The notes beneath the pieces are model-generated. The model was given only the letters and a program-made list of their open reading frames with translations. It did not search any database and was not told the origin of the DNA. This document shows positions 57,098 to 64,000 of a stretch of 64,000 nt of DNA, one piece after another (position 1 is the stretch's first letter; every line of letters starts with the position of its first letter). Position numbers and translations under genes: made by a program. The stretch is from Thermosynechococcaceae cyanobacterium Okahandja (GTDB taxonomy: Bacteria; Cyanobacteriota; Cyanobacteriia; Thermosynechococcales; Thermosynechococcaceae): the NCBI GenBank assembly GCA_041530395.1, contig CP136945.1, positions 744,001 through 808,000 on the forward strand, given 5' to 3'.

Positions 57098-57550
57098 CTA
57101 AATGAAAATATAGTGCCCCCAAGGAACAGTCTGGGTGTCCTCTCCGGCAGGCACGGGAATGCCGTGTTCTACCCGTTGATCCGGCAATAAAAATAAGCGG
57201 ATAATGTAATCACTGGCATCTAAGCCAAAGCTCACAATTGCAATGTCGCGGCACTCTGCCATGAGTCGCCGTGCATAAGCAAGCTGCAACTGGGGGCTAT
57301 TCATCAGTGCCTCGGCGCGCCCGCCATCTCCAAAGGCATCCAGCACCAAAATCATTTGGCGATCGCGATCGGGAAAGGGATTATCTGGATAACCCCATGG
57401 CTGCTCGGGGTCATAAACCGGTCGCCAGTTGACCGCGGCTGTCTTGACGCCTAAGCGTGCCATGTCCTGCACCACCCAAGCGATCGCGGCATCACAGGTA
57501 GCTTGGGCAGTACTCAACGAAAAAGCAGCAGCTAAGAGTGACGAGTACAT
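57098..57550 (-). CDS. Hypothetical protein next to the L,D-transpeptidase
   Basis: The 150-residue product has a weak signal-like start (LLAAAFSLSTAQATCDA) and then an alpha/beta domain with the segment VNWRPVYDPEQPWGYPDNPF and a C-terminal Tyr/His end. It starts two bases after the transpeptidase gene ends on the same strand, so co-transcription is likely. I recognise no family. Confidence 0.6.
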   Translation of the reverse strand: MYSSLLAAAFSLSTAQATCDAAIAWVVQDMARLGVKTAAVNWRPVYDPEQPWGYPDNPFPDRDRQMILVLDAFGDGGRAEALMNSPQLQLAYARRLMAECRDIAIVSFGLDASDYIIRLFLLPDQRVEHGIPVPAGEDTQTVPWGHYIFI

Positions 57551-57552
57551 TG

Positions 57553-58146
57553 CTAGGGTTGCACAATCACCCGCGTGCCTACTTCAATTTTTTCAAACAG
57601 TGCCCGAATATCGCTGTTGCGCATCCGCACACACCCATGGGAGACCGCTTGACCAATGGCAGCTTCGTTGGGGGTGCCATGAAACCCAGCATAGTTATTG
57701 TTCCCCATTGGGGCAAACACAATCAGGCGATCGCCCAAGGGATTCCGCGGCCCTGGCGGAATGACCGCACCGGTGAAGGGACTTTCCCAGCGGGGGTTAA
57801 CCACCTTATGAAGTACCCGAAACTGACCTTGGGGGGTTTCCCAGCCCGGTTTACCCACCGCAACAGGGTAGCTTGCCAGTACTTGATCACCTTCATACAA
57901 GAACACTCGCCGCTCCCGTAAGCGCAGGACAAGTTTGCGCTCAAGGGTCGGCAAAAACGCCGCCGCATCTTCAAGGGGAGGCAGCACCATCGCGGGGGGA
58001 GTGATCACCAACGGTAAGTAGGGCTGTGTCTCAGAAGCACGGCTGATGGTGGCTTCCACCGGTGCTGCGGTAGTGGGGGCAGCTATAATCATGCTGCCAA
58101 CCCCGGCGACCACACTTAACAGACTTGCTTGGCACCACCGTCCCAT
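57553..58146 (-). CDS. L,D-transpeptidase (YkuD/ErfK family)
   Basis: A signal peptide (CQASLLSVVAGVGSMIIAAP) leads to a YkuD domain. The catalytic motif is intact: HGTPNEAAIGQAVSHGCVRM near residue 168, with the active Cys in SHGCVRM. Such enzymes make 3-3 cross-links in peptidoglycan or attach proteins to it. The start at 58146 (MGRWCQ) is the third of three close ATG/ATT options. A secreted hypothetical protein gene lies 82 bases upstream on the same strand. Confidence 0.92.
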   Translation of the reverse strand: MGRWCQASLLSVVAGVGSMIIAAPTTAAPVEATISRASETQPYLPLVITPPAMVLPPLEDAAAFLPTLERKLVLRLRERRVFLYEGDQVLASYPVAVGKPGWETPQGQFRVLHKVVNPRWESPFTGAVIPPGPRNPLGDRLIVFAPMGNNNYAGFHGTPNEAAIGQAVSHGCVRMRNSDIRALFEKIEVGTRVIVQP

Positions 58147-58228
58147 GATGATCACTCCTTATGTTGCTGTTTTTGAGCCAGTGGGGTGCCTAGAGGCTGC
58201 ACCCCGTAGTTCTGGCTGTTAACCTTGC

Positions 58229-58657
58229 CTAGTAAAGAATCCGCGCAGGCGGCGCAGCGGGAGGTGGCGGCGGCGCAGCGGCAGGGGCAGGCATCATTGG
58301 TGGAGCGCTCACTTGGGGCACTTGAATTGGGGTAACTGCAACGTAGGGGGGCGCAGGCACAATTGCGGCACAGATAATTTTGGCCGTGGGTACACTGGCT
58401 TTTGGATCTAAAATCACAGCCACATCTAGCCCTTCAACAATCTCGGCGCGGAAGGGGCGCTGACGATGCTTGCGATCAAAAACCACTACGATTTCTTCGC
58501 CCCACGGCTGCCGTAGGGTGACGTTATCCCCATCAATATTAGTAACCACTCCCCGTACAGCTTTTACTTGGCGGGCTTCGGCGGGAGCCAACAATAGGGT
58601 TGCACAGGTTGCTGTTGTAGCCAGAGCAACCAACGCGGCACGACGCATATTAAACAC
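58229..58657 (-). CDS. Secreted protein with a beta-barrel-like core and Pro/Ala tail
   Basis: After a signal peptide ending APAEARQ near residue 30 comes a short beta domain (VRGVVTNIDGDNVTLRQPWG and EIVVVFDRKHR) of roughly 60 residues, like small OB or DUF5666-type folds. The tail is Pro/Ala-rich. The role is unknown; position suggests an envelope protein. Confidence 0.6.
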   Translation of the reverse strand: MFNMRRAALVALATTATCATLLLAPAEARQVKAVRGVVTNIDGDNVTLRQPWGEEIVVVFDRKHRQRPFRAEIVEGLDVAVILDPKASVPTAKIICAAIVPAPPYVAVTPIQVPQVSAPPMMPAPAAAPPPPPAAPPARILY

Positions 58658-59074
58658 AGCTTTACTCCTGATTTAATCAGTCCAAACCAACACACTTAGG
58701 CGTTTTGAAACGTTTTCTAGCGCCTCGTAACGATCGCAATCCCAGCAGGTCAGAAGCCTGAAAAACCTCAAGAATTTGGCGGTTGCCAAACAGCATCAGC
58801 ACGCAAGGAGATGCACCTCTGGTGGCTGATGAGTGTCTAACAATCCAAGCCTCTAGAAGTTGAATACTGGAAATTGCATGAACGAGGAGTGAATAATTAC
58901 CCGCATTGTACGAACGGGTTCCCGATAGCGTCAAGGTTTAGCGATGAATCTTGATACTTCCTTAACGTCATGGGTACTGGCCTACGTCTGTCCTAGGACA
59001 CTCACCCATGGGTAAATATCCTGCACGCCTGGAGGGCGGCAATGCCTAAAGTTCCTGAAGTGTGGCGTTGATGC
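58658..59074. other. 417-base intergenic region with two adjacent palindromes
   Basis: The longest open frame (minus, 58677-58934) has no recognisable content. Near the ackA side are two perfect palindromes three bases apart: TGTCCTAGGACA (58989-59000) and ACCCATGGGT (59004-59013). They may be protein sites or part of a small RNA structure. The promoter of the secreted-protein gene must lie at the left end. Confidence 0.5.
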
Positions 59075-60313
59075 TTACTCAGTTAAAAGTTTGAGGCAGG
59101 CGCAGGCGATCGCCCAATCTTCGTGGGTGTGCAGTACCAATACCCGAACGCTAGCGTCAGTACCGGCAATGTCGCGATCGCCTTCCCCCTGTTCATTGGC
59201 TACCGGATCAATACTCACCCCTAACCACCCCAGACCGCGGCAGACATCCGCCCGTACCGAAGGCGCGTTTTCGCCGATACCTGCTGTAAAGACAATCGCA
59301 TCCACCCCTGCCAAGGGGGGTAGCAAACTGGCAATGCCCCGCTGTAAAGAGTAAATGAAGCAGTCGTAGGCAAGCTGCGCGGGGGCACTCCCCTGATCAA
59401 TTGCTGCCAAAATCTGGCGTAAGTCATTACTCACCCCAGAGATACCCAGCAGCCCCGATTGGCGATTAACTAATTGATCTAACTCGTCCGCCGTGTAGCC
59501 GCGACGCAGCAAATACAGCAGGATGCCGGGGTCAATATCGCCACAGCGGGTTCCCATCATGACTCCGGCGGTGGGGGTAAAGCCCATCGTGGTCTCAACG
59601 CAGCGGCCCCCCTTAACGGCTGCCAAGGAGCATCCATTCCCCAGATGGCAAGTAATCAGGCGCAGTTGGGAAAGGGGACGCGCCAGTACCGTTGCGGCAC
59701 GCTCACTCACGTACTCATGGCTAATGCCGTGAAACCCGTAGCGTTGGATTCCCGCACTCGTCAGCGAGTAGGGGATGGGATACGTGCGCGCTACGGCGGG
59801 CAGTTGGGCATGGAAGGCCGTATCGAAAACGGCCACTTGGGGAATTTGCGGACAAAGGTGTGCCATCACCTCGATGCCCGCCAGATTAGCTGGGTTATGC
59901 AGCGGCGCATATTCACTCAACTCGGCAATCGCGGCTTTAACCGTGGCATCCACCCACACCGGTGCCCGATAGTGCGACCCACCATGCACCACCCGATGGC
60001 CAATAACATGCAAATCTGCCAAGGTGGCCAGAACCGCCGTTTCCCCCTCAGTGAGGGTGCTCAAAAGAGTCCGCAGCCAATCCGGTAAGCCCGCGATCGC
60101 CCCCTGGGGATGGCTAAGGGTCGCCTGGTACTGCCGCTGGTGCCCCTTGACCTTCAGCGTTGCTGTCTTGACATCTTGGCCCCAATCTAAAAGCCCCTGC
60201 CACTCCGGCATCGGTACAACGTTATCGGGCGGTGCCCCTAGGGAATAGAGGCACGCCTTTAGGCTACTGGAGCCAGCATTCAGCACCAGTACTGTTGCGG
60301 GGAAGTGCGTCAC
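59075..60313 (-). CDS. ackA: Acetate kinase
   Basis: AckA converts acetyl phosphate and ADP to acetate and ATP. The opening VLVLNAGSSSLKACLY (residues 8-23), the catalytic region VFDTAFHAQLP near residue 163, and FHGISHEYVSERA near residue 194 are intact, as is GENAPSVRAD near the end. Length 412. It could use the acetyl phosphate made by phosphoketolase in the same window; no phosphotransacetylase gene is seen here. Confidence 0.96.
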   Translation of the reverse strand: MTHFPATVLVLNAGSSSLKACLYSLGAPPDNVVPMPEWQGLLDWGQDVKTATLKVKGHQRQYQATLSHPQGAIAGLPDWLRTLLSTLTEGETAVLATLADLHVIGHRVVHGGSHYRAPVWVDATVKAAIAELSEYAPLHNPANLAGIEVMAHLCPQIPQVAVFDTAFHAQLPAVARTYPIPYSLTSAGIQRYGFHGISHEYVSERAATVLARPLSQLRLITCHLGNGCSLAAVKGGRCVETTMGFTPTAGVMMGTRCGDIDPGILLYLLRRGYTADELDQLVNRQSGLLGISGVSNDLRQILAAIDQGSAPAQLAYDCFIYSLQRGIASLLPPLAGVDAIVFTAGIGENAPSVRADVCRGLGWLGVSIDPVANEQGEGDRDIAGTDASVRVLVLHTHEDWAIACACLKLLTE

Positions 60314-60331
60314 CTGAGTTAACCCTATAAA

Positions 60332-60505
60332 TTACTCTTGCGTCTTAATTTGCTGATTGTCGAGAGCATCGAGCAGTTCGGCGAGGGCAGCCATATCGTC
60401 GCCGTCGTAGTCCCGCTTCCAGAGCAATTGGGAAATTTGGTTTTCAATGGCCGAGGTCAACACCTGCGTTTCAAGGACACGACGCACCAACCGCTGAATC
60501 ATCAT
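60332..60505 (-). CDS. Small conserved-looking cyanobacterial protein, hypothetical
   Basis: The 57-residue product runs MMIQRLVRRVLETQVLTSAI, then ENQISQLLWKRDYDGDDMAA and a Leu-rich helix to LDNQQIKTQE. Codon usage is regular and there is no membrane segment; the second half looks like one amphipathic helix pair. It lies 18 bases upstream of the ackA start on the same strand, so it is the first gene of a pair. Function is unknown. Confidence 0.65.
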   Translation of the reverse strand: MMIQRLVRRVLETQVLTSAIENQISQLLWKRDYDGDDMAALAELLDALDNQQIKTQE

Positions 60506-60624
60506 AGGCTTTGAACTCTTTGGGGCACAGGCTCTATTGCCTTCTAGGGTAGCCTACAAGACTAGCCGTCATTGATCTGTGGTCACTTTCTCAACTGTCA
60601 CAGTTTGCTATACTCAAAAGGATG

Positions 60625-60646
60625 GGATCAAAAAATCCGTTGATCC
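60625..60646 (+). promoter_or_regulatory. Inverted repeat, possible operator
   Basis: GGATCAA (60625-60631) and TTGATCC (60640-60646) are perfect inverted arms 8 bases apart. A TATACT box lies at 60609-60614 just upstream, so the repeat would sit at a transcription start if that box is used. The -35 there is weak. Confidence 0.35.
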
Positions 60647-60701
60647 TAGGTTGGGGATCATTGGATTTGCAATAGATCGTGTTTCGATAGATTAAGGAAA
60701 G

Positions 60702-60730
60702 TTGAAATTCTAAAATACAACGGATATACT
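60702..60730 (+). promoter_or_regulatory. Sigma-70-type promoter of the DUF3155 gene
   Basis: TTGAAA (60702-60707) and TATACT (60725-60730) are exactly 17 bases apart. The start would be near 60737, giving a 5' leader of about 50 bases with a strong ribosome site. Confidence 0.7.
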
Positions 60731-60789
60731 AAGGGGCGACTTTTGTAAACTCGGCAACAGTTCTCATAGCGCAAAGGAGGTAAGGCAAC

Positions 60790-61095
60790 TTGGCCAGAAG
60801 ACGGAAGCGGAAAAGTCGGCGTCGTCTTGAAGGGCGCAGGATCCTTGAGTGCGTACCCCAATATAGCATCGAGAGTGGCGAAGATAAACCAGTAACAGCG
60901 GCTCGGAAATTTATTCAGGCCAAGGGGATTGCGCCACCCGCCTTACTCCTTGTCAAGCGTAACGAGCATACAACGGATCGCTACTTCTGGGCAGAAAAAG
61001 GCTTATTCGGTGCACAGTACGTCGAAGAGAACCACTTTTTATTTCCGAGCTTGCGGGAATTAGCTGAAGAGAAAATGGCTGCCACAGCGCGCTAG
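60790..61095 (+). CDS. DUF3155 family protein
   Basis: The 101-residue protein begins with a very basic stretch (ARRRKRKSRRRLEGRRIL) and continues with YFWAEKGLFGAQYVEENHFL near residue 63, the DUF3155 pattern found in cyanobacteria. The start is a TTG with AAAGGAGG ahead of it at good distance, so translation can begin there despite the weak codon. The basic head suggests RNA or DNA binding, which is inference. A hairpin terminator follows. Confidence 0.85.
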   Translation: MARRRKRKSRRRLEGRRILECVPQYSIESGEDKPVTAARKFIQAKGIAPPALLLVKRNEHTTDRYFWAEKGLFGAQYVEENHFLFPSLRELAEEKMAATAR

Positions 61096-61135
61096 GCTCT
61101 GGGCTTTTTAAGAAAAACCGTTTAATGAAATTGTC

Positions 61136-61166
61136 AACGAGCTAGGGAGAGCCTCTGGCTCGTTTT
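61136..61166 (+). terminator. Terminator after the DUF3155 gene
   Basis: A 7-base stem AACGAGC/GCTCGTT (61136-61142 with 61158-61164) with a 15-base loop ends in TTTT. It is 41 bases after the DUF3155 stop and looks like a real intrinsic terminator. Confidence 0.7.
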
Positions 61167-61345
61167 CTGTGTGGTCACTCATCGGCGAGTTCTTAAAATC
61201 TCCTAAAATTTTGGCAATTTTGCGTCAATTTACTTATGGCAATTCTGGAAGTGTCCCCTACAATAGAAATAGCGGAGACGCACGTTTCCGTTCACTCCTC
61301 ACACCACACCCCGCCTGGACAGTTATTCGTTCGGGCGGCTTCCTT

Positions 61346-61396
61346 ATGAATAATACCCCTGTTGCCCGATCACTGCCTGACGCTAGGGGAAGGTAA
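61346..61396 (+). pseudogene. Truncated 5' end of a tryptophan synthase beta (trpB)-like gene
   Basis: The 16-codon frame reads MNNTPVARSLPDARGR and then stops. Cyanobacterial TrpB proteins begin with a short variable leader followed by LPDARGRFG or PDAxGRFG and a GGKYVPETL motif, so this looks like a TrpB head. The match ends at the Arg-Gly-Arg codons, near 61393. The next bases belong to the end of the convergent prepilin peptidase gene, whose stop (61383-61385) lies inside the remnant. The region 61170-61340 would be the former trpB promoter. Confidence 0.6.
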
Positions 61397-62156
61397 CCCC
61401 AGGCAAAAAGGTATCCACATAAAATTGAATCAGGACATTGCCAAAAAGAGCGGCAAGGATGGCGGCAACGGCCAAAAAGGGACCGAAGGGAATCGGTTGG
61501 CGGCGCTGAATCCAGCCAAGGGCTATTCCTAGTCCGCCTATACCTCCCCCAAGGGCAGCGGCCAAAAACAGTGTGACAAGAAGCCCTTGCCAGCCTAACC
61601 ACGCACCAATCATGGCAGCAAGTTTGCCATCGCCTCCCCCCATCACCTCCTGACCGAAGGCGATCGCCCCGCCCCAGCGAATCAGGTCAAACAGCCACAG
61701 CCCCAAGGCCGCCGCAATCAGATGGTGGCTGATCGTTGTCAGAGCGGGTAGCCAGCCCCCCGCCAACAGTCCTTGCACCACAAGGCCGGTCATTAATCCC
61801 CATTTGGTTAGGGGATGGGGCAGCAGCATTGTATCTAGATCAATAAAGGCTAGGGCCAGCAGCCATGCGGTGAAGATCCAGATGCTTAGGGTCTGCCACT
61901 GCCAACCGCTCAGCCCAAAGATAAGGACAAAAAGCAGCCCCAGTAACAGTTCGATAGCAGGATAGCGCCATGAAATAGGTGCCTGACAGTAGCGACACTG
62001 CCCCCGCAACAGCAGCCAACCGAAAATCGGAATATTGTCATAGGCGCGCAGGGGTGTGAGGCAGGCGGGACAACGCGACGGCGGGTAGAATAGCGATCGC
62101 CCGTGGGGAATCCGATAGATAACGACATTGAGAAAGCTACCGACGGCAGATCCCAA
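61383..62156 (-). CDS. pilD: Prepilin peptidase / N-methyltransferase (type IV leader peptidase)
   Basis: PilD cleaves prepilin leaders at the membrane and methylates the new N-terminus. GSAVGSFLNVVIYRIPHG starts the protein, the zinc-binding Cys pairs are CPAC and CRYC (residues 28-56), one aspartate is in FIDLDTMLLP near residue 115, and the GGGDGKL motif follows near residue 175. The first codon is a TTG; in-frame codons upstream back to a stop include no ATG or GTG, so the N-terminus is uncertain and may begin a few residues earlier at a rare start. The last codons overlap the trpB remnant. Confidence 0.85.
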   Translation of the reverse strand: MGSAVGSFLNVVIYRIPHGRSLFYPPSRCPACLTPLRAYDNIPIFGWLLLRGQCRYCQAPISWRYPAIELLLGLLFVLIFGLSGWQWQTLSIWIFTAWLLALAFIDLDTMLLPHPLTKWGLMTGLVVQGLLAGGWLPALTTISHHLIAAALGLWLFDLIRWGGAIAFGQEVMGGGDGKLAAMIGAWLGWQGLLVTLFLAAALGGGIGGLGIALGWIQRRQPIPFGPFLAVAAILAALFGNVLIQFYVDTFLPGVTFP

Positions 62157-62194
62157 CAGGAAAACTAGGGCGTAACTACTCAGGGTAAAGAGCG

Positions 62195-62494
62195 TCAGGG
62201 CAGTGATAGGCTAGCAACTTCCGGTAAGTGATCAGAGGGGATAAAGCATTCTTGGGGCAGGAGGACGGGTTGAGTTGTAAAAATAACATGACCCCGCAGG
62301 GTTTGCCGATTGACCGCCACGCCCGCTGGGGACGTGTTCACCCCATGAACTTGCTGATACAGATTATAAATGGATTGGGCAGCGGCTAATAAGGGTGTAT
62401 CTACGGCTTCCATGGCTGGCAGAACTTTCATTTGCCCCACTCCTCGGCAATCGAACAAGAAATTAGGTATGGTGTCTGGCGTTGAGCCATTCAT
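62195..62494 (-). CDS. Hypothetical protein between mtnA and the prepilin peptidase
   Basis: The 99-residue product (MNGSTPDTIPNFLFDCRGVG and onward, with MEAVDTPLLAAAQSIYNLYQ near residue 28) has no membrane segment or known motif. It begins 37 bases after mtnA ends on the same strand and ends 38 bases before the TTG start of the peptidase. Regular codon use and spacing support a gene, but I cannot name it. The alternative start MKVLPAM lies 21 codons further in. Confidence 0.5.
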   Translation of the reverse strand: MNGSTPDTIPNFLFDCRGVGQMKVLPAMEAVDTPLLAAAQSIYNLYQQVHGVNTSPAGVAVNRQTLRGHVIFTTQPVLLPQECFIPSDHLPEVASLSLP

Positions 62495-62531
62495 CAGTTC
62501 TGCTGAAGCCAAGAACCTATGCAAAAGCCAT

Positions 62532-63587
62532 CTAGGCTGCACCAATTCCCTGAGCCAGATCCGCAGGGGTAAACACCCCCAATTCCGTAATGATGCCGGT
62601 AATGAGGTGGGCGGGCGTAACGTCAAAGGCCGGATTGTAGAAGTCAACCCCTGCCGGGGCAATACGGCTGTAGCCCACTTGGTAAATTTCTTGGGGGTGG
62701 CGCTCCTCAATAGGAATGTTCGCCCCAGTGGGCATCTGGGTGTCAATGGTAGAGAGGGGGGCAGCCACAAAAAAGGGAATCTGATGCGCTTGCGCCGCCA
62801 AGGCAACGCTGTAGGTGCCAATTTTATTGGCGGTGTCACCGTTGCGGGCAATGCGATCAGCCCCGACCACCACGGCATCAATCATGCCCCGCTGCATACA
62901 GTGAGCCGCCATGGTATCGGCAATTAGGGTTACCGGAATACCTTCTTGCACACACTCCCACGCCGTTAATTTTGCCCCTTGCAGCCGCGGTCGAGTTTCA
63001 TCCGCATAAAGCCGTTCCAGACGGTTGGCACGCCATGCTGAGCGCACCACCCCAAGGGCGGTACCGTAGCCTGCTGTTGCAAGGGCACCCGCATTGCAGT
63101 GGGTCAAGAGGCGCAGTTTTTCGGGCTGTTTGGGAAGCGCCGCTAAGCCGTGTTCGCCAATGGCTTGACAGGTGGCCACATCCTCACTGGCAATAGCTTG
63201 GGCAGTGGCCAGTAAATGGGCTTGCAGCTCTTCGAGGGTGGCAGTTTGGGTGCGAGCCGCCTCCAACATGCGATCAATGGCCCAAAAAAGATTCACGGCG
63301 GTCGGGCGTGTTTGCCGCAGTTCAGTGGCCACTGACTCTAGATGGGCAAGGAGTCCGGCGCGATCGCTGCCGCTGTACTCACGGGCACCCAACACCATAC
63401 CAAAGGCGGCGGCCACCCCAATGGCCGGAGCACCCCGCACAATCATGGTGCGAATGGCAGTGGCCATCTCTGCCGCCGTGGCAATGTCCTTTAACTCGTA
63501 GTCCGCCGGTAAGCGCGTCTGATCAATAAGCTGGACGCGATCGCCCTGCCACACTACAGGAAAAATAGCTCCCATACTCTCAGACAC
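62532..63587 (-). CDS. mtnA: Methylthioribose-1-phosphate isomerase
   Basis: MtnA converts methylthioribose 1-phosphate to methylthioribulose 1-phosphate in methionine salvage. The opening [18 protein letters not shown], the segment [15 protein letters not shown] near residue 46, [17 protein letters not shown] near residue 160 and [20 protein letters not shown] near residue 235 are family signatures including the catalytic Asp and Cys-His pairs. I choose the GTG at 63587, ten bases after AAGGAGG; ATG 63575 and upstream GTGs are alternatives. No other salvage gene is adjacent. Confidence 0.92.
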   Translation of the reverse strand: MSESMGAIFPVVWQGDRVQLIDQTRLPADYELKDIATAAEMATAIRTMIVRGAPAIGVAAAFGMVLGAREYSGSDRAGLLAHLESVATELRQTRPTAVNLFWAIDRMLEAARTQTATLEELQAHLLATAQAIASEDVATCQAIGEHGLAALPKQPEKLRLLTHCNAGALATAGYGTALGVVRSAWRANRLERLYADETRPRLQGAKLTAWECVQEGIPVTLIADTMAAHCMQRGMIDAVVVGADRIARNGDTANKIGTYSVALAAQAHQIPFFVAAPLSTIDTQMPTGANIPIEERHPQEIYQVGYSRIAPAGVDFYNPAFDVTPAHLITGIITELGVFTPADLAQGIGAA

Positions 63588-63612
63588 CAACACCCTGCCT
63601 CCTTGCACTTGC

Positions 63613-64000
63613 TTAGCGATTGATCTCTCGCAATATACAGCGTAGGCTATCCCAAGTGCTCATATACACCAAATTATCAATTTGCCAGCGATCGCCCGTC
63701 TGCTTCAAAATCACCTTAATGGGCACCGCCGTGCCTTGCCGTCCCCGTAACCCAGCGATGACATCAATGTCCACCTCGGTTTGGCGCGGATCTGTGGCGG
63801 AAGGCCGGACATGGCGCACCCTCATACCCAGCGTGCTCACTTGGGTATAGGAAAAGGGATCAAAATCCAGCCATGCGCCATCTTGGGGCTGCTTGCGAAA
63901 GGCCGCCCTTAGCTCTTTGTACAGCGCCGGTGTCAGGGACTGCTGCTGTTGCTCTAATTGCTCACGGCTGTGATCTGGATGCTGGATCAGCCACTGATAG
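63613..64000 (-). CDS. Hypothetical secreted-type alpha/beta domain protein, 5' end outside window
   Basis: About 128 C-terminal residues are visible, ending [20 protein letters not shown]. The segment [15 protein letters not shown], then [20 protein letters not shown] and [14 protein letters not shown] looks like a DUF3828- or NTF2-like cone-shaped domain of the sort found in exported proteins. It lies 25 bases before the chosen mtnA start on the same strand, so the two may share a transcript. The start codon is beyond the window edge. Confidence 0.55.
   Translation of the reverse strand, partial: YQWLIQHPDHSREQLEQQQQSLTPALYKELRAAFRKQPQDGAWLDFDPFSYTQVSTLGMRVRHVRPSATDPRQTEVDIDVIAGLRGRQGTAVPIKVILKQTGDRWQIDNLVYMSTWDSLRCILREINR

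Noticed and set aside
58677-58934. An 85-codon minus-strand frame between ackA and the secreted-protein gene
   Set aside because: No motif, odd composition and no clear ribosome site.

Overview
The window looks like a stretch of chromosome from a unicellular, probably thermophilic cyanobacterium close to Thermosynechococcus. The evidence is petN (cytochrome b6f), a flv3-flv1 flavodiiron pair, a DUF2997/DUF1257(Ycf35)/ferredoxin cluster, DUF3155, DUF1517 and DUF3177 genes, and many HIP1 octamers GCGATCGC (for example at 3247, 3781 and 32221). The genus is an inference from gene content and protein style, not from a database search. Genes are packed tightly. No rRNA, phage or complete insertion sequence is visible.

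Layout. 1-8.2 kb: a partial M16 peptidase, hemE with an epimerase, small secreted and EVE proteins, tRNA-Val and phosphoketolase. 8.2-15.3 kb: a long minus-strand run of thiE, methyltransferase, ygfZ, a Nif11 protein, a YvcK-like gene, DUF3177, an ExbD-like protein and hisF. 15.4-25.3 kb: a proline-rich secreted protein, a Crp-family regulator, the DUF2997-DUF1257-ferredoxin cluster, NfeD, EI24, DUF429, the flavodiiron pair and a RodZ-like protein. 25.5-33.8 kb: a geranylgeranyl-reductase-like flavoprotein, a pentapeptide protein, a large PAS/GAF/GGDEF/EAL sensor, tRNA-Arg, a DUF218 protein and a degenerate alpha/beta hydrolase. 34-38 kb: the pstSCAB phosphate transporter behind a Pho box. 38-47 kb: a polysaccharide deacetylase, minD-minE, a CruG-like glycosyltransferase, an Rrf2 regulator with cysK, EcsC, and petN with a small gene and argS. 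46.7-50.6 kb: an M50-type membrane protease and a membrane winged-helix protein, divergent from an ECF sigma factor and its membrane anti-sigma factor. 50.7-51.5 kb: a 12-repeat CRISPR array with no cas genes nearby. 51.8-64 kb: a GNAT protein, nrdR, an ABC exporter, gnd, an L,D-transpeptidase, ackA, DUF3155, prepilin peptidase, mtnA and a partial gene.

How genes work together. Phosphoketolase and acetate kinase can together turn sugar phosphates into acetate and ATP, and gnd belongs to the neighbouring pentose phosphate route. Flv3/Flv1 is an electron valve after photosystem I. The sigma factor, anti-sigma factor and M50 protease could form a regulated-intramembrane-proteolysis circuit, which is a hypothesis from gene order only. 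The Rrf2 regulator beside cysK suggests local control of cysteine synthesis.

Most notable structure. Two gene heads look like relics: a homocysteine S-methyltransferase start at 16064 and a tryptophan synthase beta start at 61346. Each keeps its start codon and breaks off where a convergent gene ends, which suggests deletion or rearrangement scars. The CRISPR array can be oriented to the minus strand by three independent signs, shows a stepwise repeat genealogy, and contains one long self-complementary spacer. Six convergent gene pairs overlap by exactly four bases through shared stop codons.
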